Assembly (NCBI GenBank): GCA_045562575.1
Contig: JBJKVQ010000025.1
Location: 1-6,568, forward strand
DNA: 6,568 bases
Direction of reading: 5' to 3'
Source of the DNA: UBA6952 sp045562575
Lineage (GTDB): Bacteria; Chloroflexota; Dehalococcoidia; Lucifugimonadales; UBA6952
Shown: one piece after another, positions 1-5,203 of the stretch
Layout: each line of letters begins with the position of its first letter
Numbering within the stretch: the stretch's first letter is position 1
Position numbers and translations under genes: made by a program
The notes under the pieces: generated by a model
The model's database searches: none
Seen by the model: the letters and a program-made list of their open reading frames with translations, nothing else
What the model was told of the DNA's origin: nothing

Positions 1-747
1 TGTGGATATTTGCAAATGAGACAAATCAAATTTTACTTGTACTCCAAAACTCTTCCCAATCCAATTTTCTTGAAGAGTTTTTATTTTTTCTGGCCAGTCT
101 ATAACTTTTTCGAAGCTTAGTAGCTCTTCCGCATAATCAGTTATTTTGAAAAACCATTGTTCTAAATCTCTGTGAATTACAACACTTTCACATCGATCAC
201 ATTTCCCATTAATTACCTGTTCGTTTGCGAGAACAGTTTGACATTGATTACACCAATTCACTGGTGCATTTGATTTGTATGCTAAGCCATTTTCAAATAG
301 TTTTAAAAAGAACCATTGATTCCATTTATAATAGTCAGGTTGGCAGGTGTTAACTTCTCTATCCCAGTCATATATAGTTCCCATAGAATAAAATTGTTTT
401 TTCATGTTAGCGATATTATCCATAGTCCATTTATAAGGATGTATACCTCTTCGTATTGCAGCATTTTCAGCTGGTAATCCAAAAGAATCAAAACCCATAG
501 GATGTAAAACGTTATATCCTTGCATTCTACGAAATCGTGCGTGGGCATCAGAAGGTGCCATAGCGTACCAGTGTCCAATGTGGGTATCACCAGAAGGGTA
601 TGGATACATGGTCATTTCAAACCAATTTTCTTTTTCACTTACATCATCAACATGATAAAGCTTATCCTTTGCCCATCGATCTTGCCATTTTCGATCTAAT
701 GTTTTTGGTTCGAAACTAAATTGTACTGATCTTTTGGCTATTGCCAT
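1..747 (-). CDS. leuS: Leucyl-tRNA synthetase, N-terminal part (partial, runs off the left edge)
   Basis: Class I aminoacyl-tRNA synthetase that attaches leucine to tRNA-Leu in the cytoplasm. The first 249 residues are visible, out of roughly 800-870 usual for the family. From the ATG at 745-747 the protein opens MAIAKRSVQFSFEPKTLDRK. The ATP-binding signature region reads YPYPSGDTHIGHW, with HIGH at residues 56-59. It is followed by FRRMQGYNVLHPMGFDSFGL and PAENAAI, typical of LeuRS. A zinc-binding module has Cys166, Cys169, Cys183 and Cys186 (WCNQC...CDRC). The NWIGKS motif (228-233) marks the entry to the CP1 editing domain, where the window ends; KMSKS and the anticodon-binding domain lie outside. 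The ribosome-binding site is weak (AAGAAAG, complement of 755-761, 7 nt from the ATG). It is transcribed divergently from the aldolase operon. Confidence 0.97.
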   Translation of the reverse strand, partial: MAIAKRSVQFSFEPKTLDRKWQDRWAKDKLYHVDDVSEKENWFEMTMYPYPSGDTHIGHWYAMAPSDAHARFRRMQGYNVLHPMGFDSFGLPAENAAIRRGIHPYKWTMDNIANMKKQFYSMGTIYDWDREVNTCQPDYYKWNQWFFLKLFENGLAYKSNAPVNWCNQCQTVLANEQVINGKCDRCESVVIHRDLEQWFFKITDYAEELLSFEKVIDWPEKIKTLQENWIGKSFGVQVKFDLSHLQIST

Positions 748-807
748 TAATTTTCTTTCTTACATATTGATATAAAAAATATATTCGCTTTTTATTACAG
801 TATTTGC

Positions 808-836
808 AGTATACAAAGGAGTTTAATGATTTTCAA
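808..836 (-). promoter_or_regulatory. Sigma70-type promoter for leuS
   Basis: On the minus strand, TTGAAA (complement of 831-836) and TATACT (complement of 808-813) are separated by exactly 17 bp, a near-consensus -35/-10 pair. Transcription would start near 801 and give a leader of about 50 nt before the leuS ATG. A direct repeat CAGTAT (798-803 and 807-812) overlaps the -10 and could be a regulatory site. No T-box-like structure, which could regulate an aminoacyl-tRNA synthetase gene, is visible in so short a leader. Confidence 0.55.
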
Positions 837-857
837 TTACACAACTTCATATATAAT
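830..857 (+). promoter_or_regulatory. Probable promoter for the aldolase-HAD operon
   Basis: A perfect TATAAT lies at 852-857, with a poor -35 candidate TTTTCA at 830-835 (16-bp spacing). Start of transcription would be near 864, about 37 nt before the ATG at 901. The weak -35 overlaps the leuS -35 on the other strand, so the two divergent promoters would compete or share a regulator. In such AT-rich sequence a TATAAT can occur by chance. Confidence 0.4.
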
Positions 858-863
858 AATTAA

Positions 864-880
864 ATTAATTACGAATTAAT
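864..880. promoter_or_regulatory. 17-bp palindrome at the predicted transcription start (candidate operator)
   Basis: ATTAATT (864-870), ACG, AATTAAT (874-880) is a perfect inverted repeat with 7-bp arms. It sits 6 bp downstream of the TATAAT, so a bound repressor would block initiation of the aldolase operon. The arms contain only A and T, so chance is a real alternative. Confidence 0.3.
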
Positions 881-900
881 GAGGTTAGAGAGGATTTGTG

Positions 901-1683
901 ATGTTCAAAAATACAACCAAAGAAAAGTTGAAAAATGGTCAAGCTGTTTGGGGAGCTATGGTGTACGACTATTCAATTAGTGCTTTAGAAATTTTTGGTC
1001 ATTTGGGATTTGATTGGCTTCTACTTGATAATGAGCATGGCCATATAACAACACAAGTATTTCCACAATGTGTTCAAAGTTGCGAATCGTCTAATATCAC
1101 ACCGATTGTACGACCTATAGGGAATACCCCTGAAATTATCCGACCATTCCTAGATTTGGGAGCACATGGTATCCAAGCACCTCAAGTACAGACTGCTGAA
1201 GAAGCAAAAATTATTGTTGATTCAGTTAAATATCCGCCAAAAGGTAAAAGGGGATATTTTGTTGCTAATAGAAACAATAAGTTTGGGTTGGGTATGTCGG
1301 CACCAGATTACTTAAATCATGGTAATGAGGAAACCTTAGTTTGTATTATGGTTGAAACTCCACAAGGTATTGAAAATGCGGAAAAAATAGCAAAAGTAGA
1401 AGGTGTTGATGTTGTTTTTGTGGGGCATGGTGATTTATCTACCTCTATGGGATTTCCTGGCCAAATGACTCATCCGAAAGTAGTTGAAGCAGGTAAACGA
1501 GCTCTTGGTAAAGTTCTTGATGCAGGTAAATGGGCTGGATGTAGTTGTCCTGAAGATCAAACTACTATGTGGCTAGAATTTGGAGTTCGTTACTTTCATA
1601 GTTCAGTAAATAGGTTATTAATATCTGGTGCTAAGCAATATTTAGACAAAGTACATGATGAGTCAGATCGATTGGGTTTATAA
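901..1683 (+). CDS. HpcH/HpaI-family aldolase (2-oxo-acid / citrate-lyase-beta-like class II aldolase)
   Basis: Probable metal-dependent TIM-barrel aldolase that cleaves 4-hydroxy-2-oxo acids to pyruvate (or another 2-oxo acid) and an aldehyde. The 260-residue length is normal for the family. Residues that line up with E. coli HpaI are His46 in LLDNEHGH, Arg71 in PIVRP, Glu152 in VETPQG (metal ligand) and Asp178 in VGHGDLS (metal ligand), the last followed by TSMGFPG. GAHGIQAPQV (88-97) and KRGY (117-120) are also family-typical. I chose the ATG at 901 over the GTG at 898 because the Shine-Dalgarno GAGAGGA (888-894) is 6 nt from the ATG but only 3 nt from the GTG. The HAD gene follows after 16 bp, so the two are very likely one transcript. 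The substrate cannot be assigned: 2-keto-3-deoxy-sugar acids, homoprotocatechuate-pathway intermediates and malyl-CoA-like compounds are all handled by relatives. Confidence 0.9.
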   Translation: MFKNTTKEKLKNGQAVWGAMVYDYSISALEIFGHLGFDWLLLDNEHGHITTQVFPQCVQSCESSNITPIVRPIGNTPEIIRPFLDLGAHGIQAPQVQTAEEAKIIVDSVKYPPKGKRGYFVANRNNKFGLGMSAPDYLNHGNEETLVCIMVETPQGIENAEKIAKVEGVDVVFVGHGDLSTSMGFPGQMTHPKVVEAGKRALGKVLDAGKWAGCSCPEDQTTMWLEFGVRYFHSSVNRLLISGAKQYLDKVHDESDRLGL

Positions 1684-1699
1684 TTAAGAGTCAAAAGTT

Positions 1700-2413
1700 A
1701 TGAATACAAAACAAGATGTTAAAGCAATTTTTTTCGACGTATTTGGAACTGTTTTTGATTGGCATAAATCTATTTATCTCGAAACAAAAACTTTTACATC
1801 ACAAAATAGATTAAACTTTGATGAATTCGAATTTACTGATAAATGGAGATCAGGATTTAGGTCTCTACAATCTAAAGTTGCTAAAGGAGAAAGATCCTAT
1901 CTATCTATGGATGATATTCATATGGAAGTTCTTAATGAACTTTTAGAAGAGCTTAAGATAGCGCATATAAGTAATGATGAATTAATTCAGTTTAATCAGT
2001 CATGGCATAGGTTAATTCCATGGAATGATTCATTACCAGGGTTAGCAGAATTGAAAGCAAGCCATATAATTTCAGCACTTTCTAATGGTAATTTGTCTAT
2101 GTTAGTTAAACTTTCAAAAAATTCTGATGTTCCTTGGGATTCTATTTTATCTACAGAATTTTTTGGTACTTATAAACCAGATCCAAAAGTTTACTTAGGG
2201 GCAATAAAAATGTTAGATGTGTTACCAACAGAATCCATGATGGTTGCTTCTCATGCATATGACTTGGATGGGGCTAGCAGTGCTGGTATGAAGACATGTT
2301 ATGTTCATAGACCAAATGAATTCGGAACAGGGATAAGTGAGAACTACGGTGACTTATCTAGATTTGATATTGTTGTAGATAGTTTTGAAGATATTTCACA
2401 ACACTTAATATAA
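1700..2413 (+). CDS. HAD-superfamily hydrolase, haloacid dehalogenase type II-like
   Basis: Soluble hydrolase of 237 residues, close to the usual length of L-2-haloacid dehalogenases. Motif I is FFDVFGTVFDW, with nucleophile Asp13 and Thr17. Arg50 lies in a KWR context where the family's substrate-binding Arg falls. Motif II is LSNG with Ser128. Motif III is YKPDPKVY with Lys159 and, six residues on, Tyr165. Motif IV is VASHAYDL with Asp188. Aligned to the Pseudomonas L-DEX enzyme, the Ser175 position is Ala183 and the Asn177 position is His185, so true 2-haloacid dehalogenation is uncertain; phosphatase-type or other hydrolysis is possible. The start at 1700 has a modest AAGAG Shine-Dalgarno (1686-1690) and lies 16 bp after the aldolase stop. 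The pairing suggests a shared pathway for a small organic acid, but that is inference. It converges on the methyltransferase gene with 6 bp between stop codons. Confidence 0.85.
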   Translation: MNTKQDVKAIFFDVFGTVFDWHKSIYLETKTFTSQNRLNFDEFEFTDKWRSGFRSLQSKVAKGERSYLSMDDIHMEVLNELLEELKIAHISNDELIQFNQSWHRLIPWNDSLPGLAELKASHIISALSNGNLSMLVKLSKNSDVPWDSILSTEFFGTYKPDPKVYLGAIKMLDVLPTESMMVASHAYDLDGASSAGMKTCYVHRPNEFGTGISENYGDLSRFDIVVDSFEDISQHLI

Positions 2414-2419
2414 TAAAAT

Positions 2420-2986
2420 TTACTTTCGACAAATATATGCAATAGCTGGAGGCAGATTTTTCCATACTATGGGAGTTCTATTAACTAATTGAAAATTAGA
2501 ATCAAGTAATTGTTTAAACTTCTTGCCCCTAGAGAAAAAGGTTCCTATTAATAATGCGATTGTAATAAACGTACCACCTGGTGCTATAACATCATATATT
2601 TCGGAAAATAATTCTTGTTGTAGATCAATTGATAAAGTGGCCCAGGGTATAGCCGATATTATACAATCAACTTGACATCTGTTATGCATTTTTAAATATT
2701 TTTTTATATCATTTGCTGTACCGTGGTAAATTATCGTTTCTGGATAGTTATTTTTGAAGTTTTTATAAAGTATTTCATTAATTTCTATTGCAAAAAATAG
2801 ACTATCACAAGGCATTTGTTTGATTATTTGATTTGTAACACTGCCAGTTCCTGGACCAAGTTCGACTATTGTTGAATTTGATTGTAATTTTGCATAATCT
2901 ACCATGAGTTTTGCAAAAGATTGTGATGAAGGAAAAGGAGAGCCTATTTGAATTGGGTTTTTTATAAATTCTAGTGAAAAGCCCAT
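2420..2986 (-). CDS. Class I SAM-dependent methyltransferase, PmtA-like phospholipid N-methyltransferase
   Basis: Rossmann-fold methyltransferase of 188 residues. FIKNPIQIGSPFPSS (7-21) is the characteristic N-terminal substrate/membrane-proximal segment of this group. SAM-binding motif I is VELGPGTG (41-48), and the acidic motif II residue is Glu68 in AIEIN. SAIPWA (111-116) is the post-motif-IV segment. The C-terminus WKNLPPAIAYICRK ends as in phosphatidylethanolamine N-methyltransferases of the Rhodobacter PmtA type (COG3963) and the distantly related KsgA-like enzymes. The likely role is stepwise methylation of phosphatidylethanolamine or a similar headgroup at the inner membrane face, but other small-molecule targets are possible. 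The start at 2986 is supported by AAGGA (complement of 2996-3000) 9 nt upstream. It lies 31 bp downstream of the permease gene and is probably co-transcribed with it. Confidence 0.8.
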   Translation of the reverse strand: MGFSLEFIKNPIQIGSPFPSSQSFAKLMVDYAKLQSNSTIVELGPGTGSVTNQIIKQMPCDSLFFAIEINEILYKNFKNNYPETIIYHGTANDIKKYLKMHNRCQVDCIISAIPWATLSIDLQQELFSEIYDVIAPGGTFITIALLIGTFFSRGKKFKQLLDSNFQLVNRTPIVWKNLPPAIAYICRK

Positions 2987-3017
2987 TTGGGGGTGTCCTT
3001 ACATAATATAATTTTAA

Positions 3018-3794
3018 TTACAAAAACCACTCTTTAATCGGAGAATAGATCAATTTTATTGCTAGACCTGTAATAATCGAATTGAACCCTATAGTAAATA
3101 ATCGTTCTGGCATAAGATTAAGGAGGTATTTACCAAACCATGTTCCTAATATTCCAAATATAACAATAGAAACTATTAGTATTATATACGGGCCAAAATT
3201 AAAACCTAATATACCAAATACTAAGATCTTTAGACCATGTTGTATAGACATATAGGCACCTTGGGTTGCTACAATGACTTTCCTATCATTTGTAGTAGAT
3301 TTAACAAATGGAGCAACTAACGGCCCGGTTCCACCAACAAACATAGTAGCAAAAGATGTGATTATACCTGTAAAGAGAGATATAAGATTTGTTGGTTTAG
3401 TAAAATTAATCGATTTTGGACCCCATAATGAATAGATTACAAATATACCAATAATTCCTTCAAGTAAATGTTTGGGCATGTTAAATGCAAGCTGCCCTCC
3501 AACTAGTACACCTAATATTGTTCCTAATATAAAAGGTTTAATCCAGGTATAACTTATATCTTTCCTCATCATGAGAGCTCTGAAAAAATTAGAATTTGCT
3601 TGTGTAACTGCATGTACAGGTATTACTGCTAGCGGGTTTATTAGATATATAAATGCTGTAATAGTCATTATTCCACCGCCTAAACCTATAGAGGCAGAAA
3701 GCGCAGATGCAAAAAAACTAATCAAACAAAGTATTATAAATTCAATAAACGAAATCTCTATTGGGATTAATGTTAGTCCCAAATCCAGTGACAT
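3018..3794 (-). CDS. TauE/SafE-family (TSUP) membrane permease
   Basis: Integral inner-membrane protein of 258 residues with about eight hydrophobic segments. Members of this family (PF01925) move sulfite, sulfoacetate or related anions, usually outward. It carries the family's repeat-half landmarks: IGLGGGIMTI (36-45) with HAVTQANSNFFRA (61-73) in the first half, and GGTGPLVAPF (154-163) with GTWFGKYLL (217-225) in the second. The C-terminus ends on the usual last membrane helix (about 232-250) plus a short tail. The start ATG at 3794 has GGAG (complement of 3803-3806) 8 nt upstream. The methyltransferase follows in the same direction after 31 bp. The substrate is not determinable; no sulfonate or taurine genes are in view. 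Confidence 0.9.
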   Translation of the reverse strand: MSLDLGLTLIPIEISFIEFIILCLISFFASALSASIGLGGGIMTITAFIYLINPLAVIPVHAVTQANSNFFRALMMRKDISYTWIKPFILGTILGVLVGGQLAFNMPKHLLEGIIGIFVIYSLWGPKSINFTKPTNLISLFTGIITSFATMFVGGTGPLVAPFVKSTTNDRKVIVATQGAYMSIQHGLKILVFGILGFNFGPYIILIVSIVIFGILGTWFGKYLLNLMPERLFTIGFNSIITGLAIKLIYSPIKEWFL

Positions 3795-3834
3795 AAATCA
3801 GACTCCAGTAATTATATATATTTGTAATAGAGGT

Positions 3835-3860
3835 AATTATACATAACTGTTCGTATAATT
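3835..3860. promoter_or_regulatory. Inverted repeat with back-to-back TATAAT boxes (divergent promoter/operator)
   Basis: AATTATAC (3835-3842) and GTATAATT (3853-3860) form a perfect 8-bp inverted repeat around a 10-bp spacer. Each arm contains a TATAAT: minus strand at 3841-3836, plus strand at 3854-3859. The minus box sits about 42 bp before the permease ATG, the right place for its -10. The plus box would give a leader of roughly 160 nt for the gene at 4026. Neither box has a good -35 hexamer at 16-18 bp, so an activator or a symmetric DNA-binding protein may be involved. Confidence 0.4.
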
Positions 3861-4011
3861 GTTGGTTAATTTTTTTCATGTATTTATTGTCCTGAAAAAA
3901 TATGTTAACTTGCATTCTATACCTAAGAAAATAGGTGCTATAGATTTGGTATTGTGCAGTGGTTCTGTATGAGATATTCCGAATAGTCTGGTTAGCCTGC
4001 CAGAAAAAACC
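3861..4011 (+). other. Non-coding stretch with several possible hairpins ahead of the 90-residue protein gene
   Basis: I see no open frame worth calling here. Three potential stem-loops are present. TTTTTTCA (3871-3878) pairs with TGAAAAAA (3893-3900). CTAT plus ACCTA (3917-3925) pairs with TAGGT (3932-3936) and ATAG (3940-3943), leaving a 3-nt bulge and a 6-nt loop. TCTGG (3987-3991) pairs with CCAGA (4000-4004), ending 7 nt before the Shine-Dalgarno. An extended -10-like TGCTATAGA (3936-3944) offers an alternative promoter that would remove the first two stems. No known riboswitch class is recognised. Most stems are AT-rich and may be chance. Confidence 0.3.
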
Positions 4012-4025
4012 AAAGGAGAACGTAA

Positions 4026-4298
4026 ATGAATGTTTGTTTTACATCTACTTTTGAAGGCACATTTGATGACTTCAAAAATGTCATGTCAAGATCCATTACT
4101 GAATTTCCAGGAACTATGACGGAACATGAAAGTGCTGAACTTCCATACGACAAAGAAGGATGGTGCAAAGTCGTTACAATTGCGCATGTGCTAGATTTTG
4201 ACAAAATGCAAGAAGCAATGAGTGCACCTTGGATGGTCGAATGGGATGAAAAACACAATAACACCGATGTTGTATACTTAATGGAAGAAATGTCTTAA
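4026..4298 (+). CDS. Small conserved-looking protein of unknown function, probable ferredoxin-like fold
   Basis: A 90-residue soluble protein, not recognised. The start is well set: AAAGGAG (4012-4018) lies 7 nt before the ATG, the best ribosome-binding site in the window, which suggests high expression. The order of predicted elements is strand (MNVCFTSTFEG), helix (TFDDFKNVMS), strand (TMTEHESAEL), strand (WCKVVTIAHV), helix (DFDKMQEAMS into WMVEWDEKHN) and strand (TDVVYLMEEM). This beta-alpha-beta-beta-alpha-beta pattern is that of small dimeric alpha/beta-barrel proteins (Dabb, ABM and EthD-like), some of which are enzymes or binding proteins. That fold assignment is inference from pattern only. 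Conspicuous residues are two cysteines (Cys4 and one in WCKVV) and several tryptophans. It lies between a structured leader and tRNA-Ala and stands alone as a coding gene; read-through into the tRNA is possible. Confidence 0.75.
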   Translation: MNVCFTSTFEGTFDDFKNVMSRSITEFPGTMTEHESAELPYDKEGWCKVVTIAHVLDFDKMQEAMSAPWMVEWDEKHNNTDVVYLMEEMS

Positions 4299-4342
4299 CA
4301 ATATCTGATTAGGTTGTAGATTAACTCTAATTTGTTAAAAAT

Positions 4343-4418
4343 GGGGCTGTAGCTCAGCTGGGAGAGCGCTTCAATGGCATTGAAGAGGTCAGGAGTTCGA
4401 TCCTCCTCAGCTCCACCA
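4343..4418 (+). tRNA. tRNA-Ala (anticodon GGC)
   Basis: A full cloverleaf of 76 nt with encoded CCA. The acceptor stem GGGGCTG pairs with CAGCTCC and includes the G3:U70 wobble that identifies alanine tRNA. The D arm is GCTC/GAGC. The anticodon stem CTTCA/TGAAG encloses the loop ATGGCAT, with anticodon GGC at 4376-4378. The T arm is AGGAG-TTCGATC-CTCCT. Position 32 is A rather than the commoner pyrimidine, a minor oddity. The 44-nt gap upstream has no strong promoter, so it may be co-transcribed with the 4026-4298 gene. No clear rho-independent terminator follows. Confidence 0.97.
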
Positions 4419-4430
4419 ATATAAACTTAA

Positions 4431-4529
4431 TTTAAAAAACACTGTAATAAATCGTTTGATGATTTGATTGATGAGTTTGATTTGTTTATAGCTTGTGGAT
4501 TAGAAAAAACACACGAAATTATTCCATAA
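4431..4529 (+). other. Short open frame ending in a TAATG overlap with the next gene (possible gene remnant or coupling peptide)
   Basis: After an in-frame stop at 4428-4430, a frame stays open for 32 codons and ends at TAA 4527-4529. The final A of that stop is the first base of the ATG of the next gene. The last 25 residues begin SFDDLIDEFDLFIACG and look protein-like (acidic, amphipathic). There is no ATG; the only likely start is TTG 4464, giving 21 residues, and it has no clear Shine-Dalgarno. The stretch 4455-4484 contains three TTTGAT copies (4455, 4463, 4476), so low complexity could mimic coding sequence. It could be the tail of a gene lost between the tRNA and here, a coupling leader peptide, or nothing. 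Confidence 0.25.
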
Positions 4530-5170
4530 TGACATATTTAAAAAAAGATTTACAAAGAATTCTCTTTTCACTTCCAATTCAAATGAGAGCTGAAGTTTTG
4601 TTCTTTTTTTTGGATGCAGAAAAGAATCAAGGCCATAGCGATCAGTTCGATATTTGGCTAGATAAAGGTAATGCTAGATTTATTGATAATTTACATATGT
4701 GGTTAAAAGCACCAAACAAAGATGGTTTTGCATATTTAGCTTTAGAAGACACTTTAATTGAAGAAAATCACCTTAGAAATCTGAGCTTAATGGATGAAGA
4801 CGTATGGGAATTGATTGTAAATATTTGGAGAAGTGTTGAGACAATTAGGGAAGATTTTCAAAGCTGGCTAATAATGCTGGGTTTAAGAAAGCCCAGTGAA
4901 TTATTTAAAAAAGAATTACCAGATGATAACTTACTCATAAGAATTTATCGCGGTGGAAGTCCTAGCGGGTTGAGTTGGACATTGAAAGAAGAAAAAGCGA
5001 GATTTTTTGCAGAGAAACACGCTAAATCATTTTCTAGCAAGAATCCAAGAAAACTAAGAATTTTCACAACTATGGTTAATAAAAATGAAGTTCTTTTTTA
5101 TAATAATGATAATTTAGAAGAAGAAGTAGTGATAATACCTGACCCTGATAGAGTTATAGAAGTAGAATAA
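4529..5170 (+). CDS. Uncharacterised protein with predicted ADP-ribosyltransferase-like C-terminal domain
   Basis: A 213-residue soluble protein not assigned to a named family. Residues 1-130 look helical (LKKDLQRILFSLPIQ onward). Residues 136-205 read LLIRIYRGGSPSGLSWTLKE, a helix with A-x-x-F-F-A (157-161), two strands, then EEEVVIIPD (197-205). The order Arg141 (YRGG), Ser149-Trp-Thr, and Glu197-Glu-Glu199 followed by hydrophobic residues parallels the R-S-E layout of ADP-ribosyltransferases (Arg on strand 1, STS-like motif followed by A-x-x-F-A, then ExE). If real, it would bind NAD and modify a macromolecule. I chose ATG 4529; an in-frame TTG at 4493 would add 12 residues. Neither has a Shine-Dalgarno, and the TAATG overlap suggests coupled translation. 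The alpha/beta hydrolase follows after 33 bp. The function call is pattern-based; the gene itself is secure. Confidence 0.7.
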   Translation: MTYLKKDLQRILFSLPIQMRAEVLFFFLDAEKNQGHSDQFDIWLDKGNARFIDNLHMWLKAPNKDGFAYLALEDTLIEENHLRNLSLMDEDVWELIVNIWRSVETIREDFQSWLIMLGLRKPSELFKKELPDDNLLIRIYRGGSPSGLSWTLKEEKARFFAEKHAKSFSSKNPRKLRIFTTMVNKNEVLFYNNDNLEEEVVIIPDPDRVIEVE

Positions 5171-5203
5171 TAATTGATCGTTGAATTTTAAGAGGAGCTT
5201 AGG

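Noticed and set aside
402..590. Minus-strand open frame of 62 codons
   Set aside because: It lies wholly inside leuS on the same strand in another frame; the leuS frame has clear family motifs across the same bases.
748..800. T-box or other riboswitch ahead of leuS
   Set aside because: The predicted leader is only about 50 nt and AT-rich, with no T-box sequence or terminator hairpin.
3571..3846. Plus-strand open frame of 91 codons
   Set aside because: It is antisense to the permease N-terminus, which carries the GLGGG motif. It has no ribosome-binding site and no recognisable protein features.
3871..3900. Rho-independent terminator (TTTTTTCA...TGAAAAAA)
   Set aside because: The stem has no GC-rich core, and no gene end precedes it on either strand, since it lies between divergent genes.
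3992..4264. Minus-strand open frame of 90 codons opposite the small protein gene
   Set aside because: The plus-strand frame has a near-perfect Shine-Dalgarno and a regular fold pattern; the minus frame has neither and is best seen as the open complement of a short gene.
4343..4450. tRNA-Ala 3' end as a phage or island attachment site
   Set aside because: I looked for a second copy of the T-arm/acceptor sequence downstream and found none in the window, and there is no integrase gene. An island boundary to the right of the window cannot be excluded.
4455..4484. TTTGAT copies as a repeat array or CRISPR-like element
   Set aside because: Only three short copies with unequal spacing in AT-rich DNA, and no spacers or cas genes.
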